Below, piece after piece: positions 11,914 through 24,046 of a stretch of 64,000 bases of DNA (the first letter of the stretch is position 1; every line of letters starts with the position of its first letter). The notes under the pieces were generated by a model. That model was not told the DNA's origin. It saw nothing but the letters and a program-made list of their open reading frames with translations, and made no database searches. Both the position numbers and the translations under genes were made by a program. The stretch is taken from positions 682,001 through 746,000 of the forward strand of contig JAGYVD010000002.1 in NCBI GenBank assembly GCA_021209875.1, written 5' to 3'. This stretch comes from Rosellinia necatrix (taxonomy: Eukaryota; Ascomycota; Sordariomycetes; Xylariales; Xylariaceae).

Positions 11914-13400
11914 ATGGATTCACGGCCAAACGATGTGTCGCCTGAGGCCATGCAGGCGCGCATCCAGCAGGCGCGACGCGAAGCTGAGACTTTGAAGGAT
12001 AGGATCAAGCGGAAAAAGGATGAGCTGGCTGACACCACCCGTGAGTTTCGTCGGCGATCCGTCGTGTTGTTGTTGTTATTATTATTATTGTTGTCGTTAT
12101 TGTCGTCATTATTGTCGTCGTTATTGTCGTCGTCGTCGGCTTTGGCGTCGGCGTCGGCGTCGTCCTTTCTCTTTCGTTCTTCGTGTTGTCTATTGATCCG
12201 TCTTGATGCTTTACCGTCGCCTGCGCAGCTGCTAACCCGGTTATTTTTTATCACTGGTTAGTCCGCGCTGTGTCGCAGCAATCTCACGAGGCTGTCCCTA
12301 GAAACCAATTAATGAAGGCCAAGAAGTCCCTCAAGGGCCATCTGGCCAAGATCTACGCCATGCATTGGTCTACCGACCGGAGACACCTGGTTTCCGCCTC
12401 GCAGGACGGCAAGTTGATTATCTGGGATGCTTACACCACAAACAAGGTGCATGCCATACCGTTACGGTCATCTTGGGTGATGACCTGCGCCTACGCCCCG
12501 AGCGGTAACTATGTCGCTTGCGGCGGTCTGGATAATATCTGCTCCATCTACAACCTGAACCAGAACCGAGACGGGCCCACTCGTGTAGCTCGCGAACTAT
12601 CTGGTCATGCCGGTTACTTGTCGTGCTGTCGCTTCATCAACGACCGGAGCATCCTCACCTCCTCCGGCGATATGACCTGCATGAAATGGGATATTGAGAC
12701 CGGCACTAAGGTGATGGAGTTTGCTGATCACCTTGGCGACGTCATGAGCATCAGCTTGAACCCTACAAACCAGAACACATTCATATCCGGCGCCTGTGAT
12801 GCCTTCGCGAAACTATGGGACATCCGCGCTGGCAAAGCCGTCCAGACCTTTGCCGGTCATGAATCCGATATTAATGCCATCCAGTTCTTCCCCGATGGCC
12901 ACTCATTCGTCACTGGTTCCGACGACGCGACTTGCCGACTTTTTGATATCCGTGCTGACAGGGAGCTCAACCTTTACGGCGTAAGTCCATTTGCTCCCGC
13001 CTGAGTTCTTGCGCGCTCGTTGAGCTAATCATCAGATACAGTCCGAATCTATCTTGTGCGGTATTACATCCGTTGCCACATCCGTGTCAGGCCGACTCTT
13101 GTTTGCTGGCTATGATGACTTTGAATGCAAGGTATGCTCCGAAATATCTCTGGCGAAGTGGACCACTGTGTTGACCAATCTATCGTAGGTATGGGATATC
13201 ACAAGAGGGGAGAAGGTCGGGTCGCTTGTGGGCCACGAAAACCGGGTCAGCTGTCTGGGTGTTAGCAACGACGGTATTAGCTTGTGCACTGGTTCTTGGG
13301 ACTCTGTGGTACGTTCTCCCCCATTTCGCCCTTATGCCTTAACCTTCCTTGAAGCACACGTCTTGTTAACTTGCTGTAGCTTAAAATCTGGGCGTACTAA
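11914..13400 (+). CDS. Heterotrimeric G-protein beta subunit (five exons, 358 aa)
   Basis: This is the Gbeta subunit of fungal heterotrimeric G proteins (SfaD/GNB-1/Gpb1 family). It works with Ggamma at the plasma membrane to control growth, conidiation, mating and, in pathogens, virulence. Exons: 11914-12040, 12262-12980, 13042-13131, 13189-13308 and 13380-13400. The N-terminal helix ([20 protein letters not shown]) forms the coiled coil with Ggamma and is followed by the WD-repeat propeller, with clear GH...WD blades such as [30 protein letters not shown] and [16 protein letters not shown]. The last exon is only 21 nt and encodes LKIWAY plus stop, the expected C-terminal end of the seventh blade. 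Length and N-terminus agree with filamentous fungal Gbeta. Intron 1 is long (221 nt) and filled with a GTC/GTTATT repeat. The next gene downstream encodes a phosducin-like protein, a known functional partner of Gbeta. Confidence 0.97.
12064..12166. repeat. Trinucleotide-type tract (TTG/TTA/GTC) in Gbeta intron 1
   Basis: A run of TTGTTGTTATTATTATT passes into repeated GTCGTTATT and then GTCGTCGTCGGC...GGCGTCGGCGTCG. It fills about half of intron 1. It is open in all plus frames and so extends the apparent open frame past the true donor at 12041. Confidence 0.85.
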
Positions 13401-15160
13401 AATCTATCTCCCACACGACCCAAGGCGTGATGCGCCTTCCCCAAATTCAATCGAGAGCGATGTCGCCAAAGTCAACCTCTCACGCGTTTCGAGCTCTGCT
13501 CTAGAGTTGATGTAGACACGACGACGCCACGACACTTTTCTGCTTTTCCCCTTTTTGACACTGACCAACATTGTACTCGGCCTTTCTGATACGGCGCGTC
13601 GAAACCGCTCCAATGAAGCGGAAAGATATATTTTCAGGTTATGCCTCCAACCGTCAACAACATAATACCACGCCTTACCCCTGATCCTTTAATCGTTGAC
13701 TCCGAACAGCGGGTTAGGGCCGTCAGCGACGACGGAATCTTCTGCTTTGCGCGCCCACCCGCAGGCGCACCCGCCACCCCACAGGGTACCAACCTCTTCC
13801 AGCCGACTAACACGACCTATGGGCAAAGGTTGGTCGTGCGGCGACCACTTCTCCCTTTGTGAACCGGTTTCTCCCTTCTTACCTTATTGATATACGGATT
13901 ACGATGTGTACTCGCACTCGAGGAGCATGTTCATAGTGTCTGGTTTTTCTGTCGAAAAATTCCGTTTTTGCGCGTCTATTTGTTTCCTGTTTTGCCTTTA
14001 CTGACACCCCCGGTCTCCTCAAGGTAGATGGAGTGGAGGCATCTCTATGTTCTTTCCGATGATACAAAAAGAATATCATGGCTGAGAGGGGTGGAGGATA
14101 GTCGATGCTTGACTATGTTGGGACGCGAGAGAGGTGGCTATACCGTGTGGCTTGCGACTATGATGGACGCACATGGCTGAGTTTGTTCCCAGACGTTGGT
14201 TCTTTCACGTCTTGCAGTTTCGCTCGTCGTGAGAGGCGTTAGATATGCTGGACTCTAGCTGTTGAAGTGAGAGGTGGGGGAAGAAGAGCAACGGAACTGG
14301 CGTCACGGTGGATCCTCTACTTTACTGCCTGTACCATAGTCATGTCATACAAATGTGAAAGCCGTCCCAAACTTGCCTGCTGATCTCGCTGACCGACTTG
14401 ACCGAGGCGGCGTCGAGGTATATCAAGATGATGAACCCTTTCATGTGATAATTTCTGCACGGGACGGGCTAAGTATTGGGTAGAAACAGATTGCCAGGCT
14501 AATGCTACAGCGAGGAGCTAGATTCATCTTATCAGACTCTTGTATCGGGACTGGTTGCTTTCGGTGTCTTAGCCGCGTGGTTTGTTCATCTTACTGGCCG
14601 TCTTTTGTTTTTAGGGGGCAGGCATCGACGCCTATTGGAGGATCGGGCCGCAATGTTCTCGTCTAGCGAGGAAGTTTTATCGCCCTGGTCGAACATGAAT
14701 GCTAACACGTCTCTAGAGCGTCGCAGTGTAAGCCCCTTTAAGGACACTAGCCTGTCGGGGGGGAGGGGGGGGAGGTTGACTGATGTGCCCCCGCGGTTGG
14801 TAGCTGTTCAGAGTATGTTGGATTTGGGCGTACGTCTATATGTGGGCGTATTGTGCTCTATATATTCCCGGGTCATATCGAGTTACGACCGGGATCGTCC
14901 AAGGAGATCGTCGTCGCCTCGCTACCATGGCTTCTATCCCCCCGGCCCTCCCCCTGGAAACGGGCAAGGATGCGTACGTAATTCTCGACGATAGGTAGAA
15001 ACCCATCAGCCCGGGTCGTACAGAGCTCGTTATGTGAAACTGCCAGTGGGTGGGCGTACACAGGGAGGCGAAGGCAGGGAGGGGGGTTGGGAGGATGGCG
15101 GCCTCGTTTGTTGGGTTCTTGGGGCGAGGCGTGGAATCTAGAGGTGACTGACTGTATGTC

Positions 15161-15224
15161 AAGAAGAAGAAGAAGAAGAAGAAGAAGTAGAAGAAGAAGT
15201 AGAAGAAGAAGTAGAAGCAGAAGA
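15161..15224. repeat. GAA-type purine microsatellite
   Basis: AAGAAGAAGAAG... interrupted by GTAGAA units, an almost pure purine strand of about 64 bases. On the minus strand it gives spurious open frames of Phe and Tyr. Confidence 0.9.
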
Positions 15225-16423
15225 TCAAAATAGCAAACTGTAGCTGGCCTCTTCCCTGCATGGGTCTCAAGCTGCTGGCTAACTACTAGAGGCCTCTCCC
15301 CTTATAGCTGGTGCCTAGATAGGGTTATCCATCGAACCATCTGGCCTTGGGCCGTGGGCCATATACACTAAATTAGACACGAAAAAGGCCAAGGAAATTC
15401 CGCTTTGGTCGGGTGGTGGCCAGTTTCAATATGGTTTTATTATATTGGAGGATAAAACATAGTTGCATCCTCCGGGCACGCGGTGACTTTATAGTATCTA
15501 AAAATAAAGGAGAACTTGGTACGGGCATGGCAAGCCTTCCTCCTCACCGATTTCCCCTAGAATCCCGTTGAATGGTGAGTTGCACGAACTTGCTGGTCTT
15601 GCTTGTTGGCCATGCTTAATGGTTTTTACCCGGTGGCCTCGCTTGTTTGCTGGCCTTGCCTGCTGGCCTTGCCTGCTGGCCTTACTTGCTGGCCTTGCCG
15701 TACCATATTCAGAATCTCGGCAACAATTGCCTGTCATGCCAACAAACAACTATGTATAGACCTTCCTTCCGTCCTGATAGACCACCCTTTCATGGCCATA
15801 CATATGCAGCCAGCATGAATCTAGTCCACACACCGAAAACGTATGGAGTAGCCTGCAGGTTGTTAAAAAAAGAGAAGGAAAAAAAAGAGGAAAAAAGAAA
15901 AAAAAATTAAGTCCGCGAATTGTCTCATAGACTCAAATGAATGAGTGGGAACTATGTCGATGGCGAGCAGGGAGTTGGGAACTACGAAGATCTGATTCGC
16001 GCTTGGCCTTCTGCCTTGGCTCCCCATCCAGGCCGCGTGCTAGTCATTGGGTGGCGGTTGAAGATAAGTTAGCAAACTGGATGGCGGAGGAAATAAGGTT
16101 GCCGAGATGGACGGCTCCGCCTAACGGGCGGAACTCAACTGTCTCTAGGGTCTGTCCAGGGTGCGGACGGCGAGCGTGTGTGGTGGACCAGTGTACTGAC
16201 TGGGTGGTCTTGTCATGCAATGTGGGACGATCGCAATTTAGTTGTCGCGAAGTCTTGCAGGACTCGCGCGAGGACGCCCGGACGCGGACGCGGACGCAGG
16301 AGCTGATAGGGCAGGGCTCATGATCTGTGTCTATTTATATCCCATGCTGAATCGGCCGTTTTTGTCGGGACTTGTCCAGGGCTGACCTGATCACACCAAC
16401 CCCCCCAAAGCCCCCCTTACAAG

Positions 16424-16465
16424 TACTTACTTACTTACTTACACTCACTTACACTTACTTCCTTA
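16424..16465. repeat. TTAC tetranucleotide repeat
   Basis: Four to five perfect TTAC/ACTT units degrade into ACACTCACTTACACTTACTT. It lies in the 13.4-19.5 kb spacer with no gene nearby. Confidence 0.85.
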
Positions 16466-19400
16466 CACTGGTGTAGATCTCCTCCAAAACGACCGCTGCA
16501 TGGGGAATGGGTGCCCTGCTTATCGACGCTAGTAACCTACGGTATTGCACCGATCTAGATAGGCAGACACGGAAAGAGATCTAGATACAATAAGCGTACT
16601 GTAGACGATCGGGTATTGCGTTAGGTCCTGTTTACGTAAAGTAACATGTACTTACAGTAGTGAATGACTACACAATAATAATGCCTCCAGTGAACCCGAC
16701 AGGGTTCTACTTCGCCATCTGCACCCGATATACGCCCTTGATGTTCGGTTGAGCGTGCTGTCGTTGAGATTTCCGTCATGCTTTGCCGTGGCTCTCCTGC
16801 GGCGAGTACCGCATCTCAAAGACGATCACATCCCTTGCTCTTGGGGCCAGCCAATATATCGGCCAGTAGGCTGAGATATGAAACTAGCAATGGAACTTCT
16901 AGGCATTGCCTGGAGCAGATCCCGGCCTGTCATTCCATCTCGAAGACGGCAAGCACGTGGCATGGCCACGTGCTGGCCGGCCGCGAGAAGGTCACCATCG
17001 CGTTGAGCAGACGCTGCCACGCCGCACTGGACTGAGGCATCGTCGTATCGGCTGATCCGGACACGGGCTGGCATTCCGTCTACGTCGCAAAGGTGGCGGC
17101 CCAACGCCATCGGAGGATCCCTACATGCATCGGTGTGCCAAGTGAACAAAAGAATGCATGCCAAAATACGTACTATTAGTCCCCAAGTTCGTCCGGCCAT
17201 GCCATTCGTATACAGGGATTCGTCTTCTGGCACGAACGGGAACCGGATCTGCCAATTTTGCCGGCACATCGCCTTCACGCGAGACACAGTCACTCTGCTT
17301 CTCGGACCCAGCCGATGCGCCCGGGGAATTGCAGTCTGCTTGACCACGAGGGGCACTCGAAGGATGCCAGGCCTCGCGGAAGAAACAGGACCCCATCTTC
17401 CCAGCATTCGTATGATTGGATCTTCGATGGCCGACGTGTCGGCTACTGGCTTCTGCCGTATCGTGTCTGGGGGAAAGGAAAAGAAAAACGAGGCGATGCC
17501 TTCTCAACAGGACGACCCTGGACACCCCTGATCGTCGCCACCACACATCCTTGTCTGAAGATATGGTATGTACGTATGTGTGTGTGTATTTGTTAACGGC
17601 TAGCAAGCATGACGGCATGGTTTGTCTCGAAATTACGCTAAGTGCCTCCTCGAAGACCGAACTCGGTAGCGATATCACGACCGACCCCATCTATCCCATC
17701 TATCCCCATCCACCCATGCTTCGGTAGCTCGTGTTGTAGTGTACTGTATCACCCTGCTTGACGCATGGTAATACCTAAGGGATGCTTCTGCCCTTTGAGG
17801 TGAGCCCTACATCTGGCGGAATATGCTGGTACCATACTATTATCTCGCCCCTTTTTGGCCTTCTGGAGCGGTGTGTCCTCTGCTCGGTAGCGACGTCAAG
17901 TGAAGCCAGCGTGCGATACGGTACGGCCGGCGACCGCGGTGGAAATGGATAAAAATAGGGGTGGTCTGACACCTCCTTGCTCAGAGCACGTGGATTCTAG
18001 GCCTACTGTATTACCGACCTACGTCCCAACCTAGCATAGCGCCGGTCGGCTACGCCCCTCGGCTTCTGTAGGCACGCCACCGCAGCCTTCTGGCCTTCTC
18101 GCAACGAGAACCACATGTCCGCCTGTGCTTATAATTAGCAGACAGAGAGTCGGGAGGAGGCTGTCGATGTGGCAAAGGGACGGGCCAACCGCGGACGAAT
18201 CGCTTAGCGGAGCGCACATATCCCCAGACAGCAAGTAAGTAGCGTACTATGGTGCAGACGTACTGGTAGCGTATGGTGGCTAGAGGAATTAGGATGGCCC
18301 GGCTGGGTGGCCTCGGGCCAGGGTATCAGGCGCTCTGTCAGGCAGAACTCCCGCTGGCCCAGCGGCGGGACTCCCAACGGCCGCCGCGCGTTGGCCGTGG
18401 TCATGATAATAACACGATATTGATGACTACGACAACGCTGGCGGCTATAATAATAGCTAAGAGGAACATGAAAGGAATGCCGTCCCCTGCACCGTCGTAT
18501 ACATACACAACACCACGCTGCAAGAGTGTAGATGCCAGGGTGGCAGCGTCGGTGGTATCTGATGCGATGCAGGTATGTGTAATACCGCACACACACACAC
18601 TACATACTACCTACATGCGTACATGCCGGCAGGGAGGGGAGGGGAGGGGGGGGGAGGGAGGGTAGGGATAGGGAGGATGGAGGAAGCACCTAATTAGTAT
18701 GCTGGAGCGGTGAGAATTCAAAGCACGACTTGGAGCAAATTATGCTACCTGGGGTGGCGCCTAGATAGCGCACAATGCCTTGTAACGCAATTACCCCATT
18801 GGGGGTTAGCGCATCCGCAGAAACGGTAGATGATGGAGACTAACACGCGTTACGGTGACTCCGTGGCGACTTCGTAGGGTGACGCCACAGCCGACTACCA
18901 CAATAGGCATAGCGTGCCCCTGTTTTCAGGACGAGATTGCGAACGATTGCCGGCGCCTTTGTCTGGACTACTGCGCACTAGTCCTTTCAGGACCCATATA
19001 GCACCGCAATTATCCAGACTCGTTTGTATTTGATCGCCGATAGATCTTCCCATCAAAGGCCACCCTCCACGTGCCTCCTTCTTTCCCTCTACCATTGCAG
19101 ACCCTTTGCAGACCCTTTGCAGCACCCATCGCGGACCCATTGTAGACCCATTGTCATCTTCCTCCAACCCCCCCAACTCTGAAACATCTTGACACAAGCC
19201 CCCCTGGCCTTTTGACCTTGTCGCCCTGTCTTTATCCCGGCTCCCCTGACAACCACCAGGCTCGATTAGGCATTGTTCCAGAACCCCTTGTGCCGCCCCA
19301 GCGTGCCAACAATCCAAACAGGCAAAAAACAAACTGGAACAAGCCGTTGTCCTTCCCGTATTGCCTGTTGCCGCTCTGAGATTATCCATCCCATCTCATA

Positions 19401-19468
19401 TAACCCTCGTGATTCACGCCCACCGAAACCGCCGCCCGTCCCCCCTCTCTCCTCTGCTTCTTCCCATC

Positions 19469-20481
19469 ATGACTTCGACCTCCTTCAGCAACGGCAATCC
19501 CACCCCCGCCCAGGAAGAATTCCAGAGTTTCCTCGACAAGAACACCGACGGCGCATCATCACGCGTGCACCCGGAAGACCGAGACGACCGCAACGACAGC
19601 GACCACAGCGAACAGGACGACGAGGACCGGTACCGTGACTCCCGCATCGCCGAAGCTATGCGCGTCCCCGCTATGCGATCCGGCGACATGAAGCTGCCCC
19701 CCGCTAGCTTCGACTCGGGCCGCGCCACCGGCGTCAAGGGCGTCATCGCCGACGCGAGGGCCTACGAGCAGGCCCGCCAGGGCAAGTGGCGGAACAAGGT
19801 TGGCGCCGTGCGCCGCTCCGTCATGGGCCTGTCAGGCTCGGACCGCTCGGGTTCGAATACCCACGTCTCGAGCCCCGCCGACAGCGACGACGACCCGGAC
19901 ACAGACGAGGAGGCTTTTCTACAGCAGTGGCGCGAGGCGCGGAGGCTCGAGCTCGAGAACGAGGCGAACCACGGCGTACGCAGCCGGCGTACGAGCCCCA
20001 GTCCTCGCATGTTTGGCCGCTTCGACGTTGTGGACGCATTGGGCTATCTTGACGCCATCGAAAGGGTGGGCAGAGACACTGTTGTCGTGGTGTTCGTTTA
20101 TGATCACGAGGTTAGTTTTTTGCAATTGGGGGGGGGGCTAGCACCCTCTCCCTCCCCCCTCCCCCTTTCCTCCTCTGCCTTGTATATATACATACAACCC
20201 CAAGACGTGCCTTTACTAAATTTCGATGACAGTGCCAAGTATCGGGCATGATGGAATCGGCTTTGCGCCCTCTCGTTAGCGCCTACCCCCACGTTCACTT
20301 CGTCAAGGTGCACTACGAAGACATCGAATTTGATAACGCCGCTGTTCCCACGGTCCTCGCATACCGGAATCAAGGAGACCTCGTTGCCAATCTAACGGGT
20401 ATTATCGACATGATTCCGGATGACGAAGACTTTGATACCGACTCTCTGAAGAGAGTGCTACAGCGCCATGGTGTCTTATGA
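19469..20481 (+). CDS. Phosducin-like protein (two exons, 296 aa)
   Basis: This is a member of the phosducin/PhLP family, whose fungal representatives (A. nidulans PhnA, Cryphonectria BDM-1) are positive effectors needed for Gbeta-gamma function; PhLP1 assists assembly of the Gbeta-gamma dimer with the CCT chaperonin. Exons are 19469-20110 and 20233-20481, joined in phase 0 so that the protein reads VVFVYDHE then CQVSGMMESA. The N-terminal 80 residues are acidic and charged, as in the family's flexible Gbeta-binding region. The second half (from about residue 185) has the thioredoxin-like fold signature with PTVLAYRNQGDLVANLTG, and no catalytic CxxC, as expected. The C-terminus is short. The start is the first ATG after the CT-rich leader and gives the MTSTSFSNGNPTPAQEEFQ end. 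Identity is good; which paralogue (PhLP1 or PhLP2/3) is inferred from the acidic N-terminus. Confidence 0.88.
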
Positions 20482-22079
20482 TGGACCGGCTTTTGTCCAG
20501 ATGCGACTGATCATATACTCTACGTTTGGTCTCTTCGACTTTTGTTCAACTTTTCTTCTTAAACCAACAACCTAGGCTGTGCCGATTTTCATTTGATTTA
20601 TCGCTCTGTCTTTTCTTTTTTTCTACTTCCTTTTTAATGAGTGCTCCGATTGCATCCGGAGCCCGCAAGCATACCTCGATTGATACCCATAAAACTCGGT
20701 TTGGTAAATGAGGAGGGGCAGAGTCATTGGATGATGGGACGATCAGAAACTCGGATGCGTCAGTGGCATCCCCGCGGGTGGTTCGGCTCTCTGGCTACGT
20801 CTCCTGGCCTGACCGGCCTCGGATAGTCCCACAAGCAGATGATACCCCCAGCGAGACGGATAGTAAAACGGGCGTCCTGGGATAGACGGTAGATGACCTG
20901 CTGCGAAGCGTATCGCCTCCCAGCGGTTCTGGATCTGGAGTTTGGGCTGTGGGAATCATGGCATTTCGGGAGTTCAATCTCACTCAGCAGAGTCTGAGGA
21001 TACGCGGCTTGAACGACCCTTCATGATGTTCCATTCAGTTGACGTAACTGGTAGAACTACTTGTATATGGATGATAATTTGCTTTAAAGTACTGATTCTA
21101 TACCCCATGAGCCTCAAGATAGACTAAAAACTACTATTACCGTCCTTGCCCCCCTGCGTACTAGAAGGTAAGGAGAGAGGGCAAGGAATGATAGAATAAT
21201 TACTATATCCCATACCTCTGTCCCCAAGATGATTCAAAGAACTATATGCGGCTTTCCCGAAGCTAATACATGTCTCAGACCGATTTGGTAAGAACGAACT
21301 CTATTCCTGGTGGCAATTTATGAGTGTGTGTAGAGCGGCCACTTTGAGGCTGGAGTCTGGAGCCTGAACAGAGTGTTGCTCGTGAATCCTAACAAAATCA
21401 ACACACTCGATATGATAGTTTGAATCCCCTGATATGCCCCGTAGTAAACCATGGTTGCATTAAGCAAACTTATTACAGGACATGCTTCAAAACACCGCTC
21501 AAGGTTCTATACCTCGGAGGCTAGATAAGGGGGCTTGCTCTTGTAAGCCGTGGCAGTCCTATATTATATATACATAGGCAGGTAGAATGTGTGTGACTCG
21601 CAAATTTACTTTGCTTCAAGTTTCAGTCCAAACTAAATGTGCTTGGGCTGTCTGGTATCCAGTACCACGTTGGCAAGTACACTACACTTCTTGCCTGTCA
21701 TTTAGGTAGGTACCTACCGAGGTAGAGGTCGGGAGGTTACCTGGGTTGTAGTCTGGGTGGGGTACTTAGGTGGACCCGCGACGCGGCCCACGCAGGCTGA
21801 CTCTTTGCGTGAGTGACGACAAGCGTCGAAGTAGGCAGTCGAGATTAACATCCCCCGCGCTAGTTTTACGCAACAACCCACCATCTCTACCTAATGAACC
21901 CCACCATTCTGTCATAGCTCGACCCATCCGGGGAACCCCTTGATTTGATCATTAGTCCATGCCAATCTCTAGCACCAATTGTGAACCTAGTGTATTCACG
22001 ACCACGGGACCTGGCAACCCAGGCGACTGCCCTTCTGCTGCCTACGGGGTGGGTTTTATTGCGGCTATTCTATGCTTGT

Positions 22080-22115
22080 GCTCTTGCTCGTGCTCTTGCT
22101 CGTGCTCTTGCTCGT
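22080..22115. repeat. Three perfect copies of a 12-bp unit (GCTCTTGCTCGT)
   Basis: Tandem GCTCTTGCTCGT, 36 bases, with a degenerate copy just before it. It creates a repetitive Ala-Leu-Ala-Arg reading in one frame, which is not taken as coding. Confidence 0.9.
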
Positions 22116-23049
22116 CTCTGCTGTTCTAAGTTGGTACCTTAGGCAGGCTATATGCATGCATGCGACATCTCTCGTAAAGGGACCTGGGTGACTGGCTCGC
22201 GCTGGGCCAATCCGCGGCTCAAATAGAGCCTTAGGGGAGCCAACCTTGTTATAAGTACTAGGGGGTACTGTGCCAGGTCATCATTATCTGCTGTGGCCTT
22301 GCCTTGTTCCCTTACTGCCTTCCTGTAGGCCTGCCTAACAAGTAAGGATAGTTCTGAGCAGACCTGTATTCATTGGCCCTGCGTCGCTATTTTCATGAAC
22401 TCGGGGAGTCCCCTCGGCCCTTAGTAGGTGTTCCCTTTACCCCTCCTCCTCCTCCCGGCTTATCTGCGCTGGCCCATCAGGTGACCCCGCCACCTGCATA
22501 GCTGTCACTCTGTTGGGCAGGACTCTGCTCCCTATCAGCATCTACTAGATCTCTTAGCTTGTCTGGATGTTCCGCGTGTGCCAGGAGTAAGTAGTTAGTT
22601 ATTGGAATACAAACTCCAGCCAAAGAAGTCGGTACCACTGGTAGGTAGCTGTATTTACTATCTACCAACTACCTATACAGTACCTTAGCGGCTCCTCGTT
22701 ATATCCTATCAAGTCTATTGTTCCCTACCTAGAAGGCTTTGAGGTAGTGATTCCCTTCTATTCCCCAATCTCTTATCCTTTGGCTATTACATGGTAGGTA
22801 ATCTCTTACCATCAGGCTAGCTCTTTGCCTAACCTAAGCGGGTACATCCCTTATATTGTCGGAAGTAAGTACTAAAGTATCCAGGGTAAGGTTACTTACA
22901 TGCCCCTGTCTCCCTCTAGCTACCTAAGTGTATGTACCTATCTAGGTAGTCACCTACTTACCTAAAGTCATCTAGCTGTAGGTTGGAAGTTACTGTGCTA
23001 GTCTGGCAGCCACTCCCTTCAAGAGGCTTACGCTGTATCATAAACTGTA

Positions 23050-23087
23050 CAGCGCAGCACAGCACAGCACAACACAGCACAGCACAG
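23050..23087. repeat. AGCAC pentanucleotide repeat
   Basis: CAGCGCAGCACAGCAC... with one AACAC variant, about seven units of five bases, in a non-coding spacer. Confidence 0.85.
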
Positions 23088-23480
23088 ACTTTCTCAACTG
23101 ATCAGGCAGACGTCGTGATACTTACCTACCTACTTAGGTAGCCTATAACCTCGTACTTCGGCTGCCCAAGCCTGCCCTAGAGCTGTGAGTTGATTGGAGC
23201 TCCCACGCTCGGCCACTTTATTCCCTCCCTCTTGGGCCTTGCCCCTCCCCCAGTCGTCTTCTCTACGTTTCACCCCTCCTTCCCACCTAATCCAATACCC
23301 ACCAGAGATGAGTCGGAATCAGGTACCTAACCCAACCTAACTTACTTACCTACCTAGAATCAAATCCTACCAGCATCCATTACTCAACTTGCCTCCCTGG
23401 AGCAACTTTATTTACCTGGGTACCTACGTAAGTAAGGTAGGCAGCATATCTCCACATCTTACATCTTACTCCCCTGCTTC

Positions 23481-23590
23481 CACCACCACCATCATCATCA
23501 TCTCCATCTATCCATCCATCCATCCATCACCATCACGGTGCACTACCAGCACGATCATCACGACCATCACGACCATCACCACACCACCAT
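23481..23590. repeat. CAC/CATC low-complexity tract
   Basis: CACCACCACCATCATCATCATC is followed by five CATC units, and then by a second patch of CACGACCAT repeats. It lies about 450 bases upstream of the membrane-protein gene. Confidence 0.8.
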
Positions 23591-24046
23591 TATTGCACCC
23601 ATTGCCAACCACGTCTAACATCACGATCCATACCCCCATTCCGACTGTTGTCGAGAACGGGCCTCGTCTTCTGTCTCCCCGGCCAGCCCAGCTACCGGTC
23701 TCGGTGGTCTCGTCCTGAATCCCACCTCTCCCCCACCTTGACTTGCTCTCTTCCGTCAATCTTTCCACTACTTGCGGCAGCCAACTTGACTCCCACAAGG
23801 TGCGCGATGATTCACTGGATTCCCGGACAACCACTCGCGCCATCTGTCGCTCAGCTAATTAACCGCTTCTTACAGACACGCAGTTTCTGTAACGAGCTTG
23901 GCCTCGCACCCATCCCATATACCAATACCACCCCACTTCACCTCCAAGAGAAGCCCACAGCCCGTCATCCTCTGCCTGCTTCGCCGACTTCCCGGTAAGC
24001 TAGAGGCATGACGTGACATGTCTACGGCTTCCTCTTCTATCACGTT

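Larger units (their letters stand above)
13401..19468. other. 6-kb intergenic region between the Gbeta and phosducin-like genes
   Basis: This is the largest gap in the window. It holds the Gbeta 3' flank, a GAA/GTA tract (15161-15224), a TTAC repeat (about 16424-16465), AC and G runs near 18590-18665, and imperfect 11-12-bp repeats of CAGACCCTTTG just upstream of the next gene (about 19097-19122). Both strands have long stop-free stretches at 16.8-17.7 kb, but nothing in their translations is recognisable. I could not build an intron-containing gene. Confidence 0.55.
20482..24046. other. 3.6-kb intergenic region
   Basis: No gene is supported. It includes the 3' flank of the phosducin-like gene, dense TAGGTA/CCTA motifs (about 21704-21760, 22640-22990 and 23120-23440), a 12-bp repeat (22080-22115), an AGCAC repeat (23050-23087) and CAC/CATC tracts (23481-23590). 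The segment 23640-24046, directly before the membrane-protein gene, is pyrimidine-rich and probably its promoter and leader. Confidence 0.6.

Noticed and set aside
12980..13515. Extended plus-strand frames over the end of Gbeta
   Set aside because: They read through donor sites; the spliced model ending LKIWAY matches the family, so the extensions are intronic or 3' flank.
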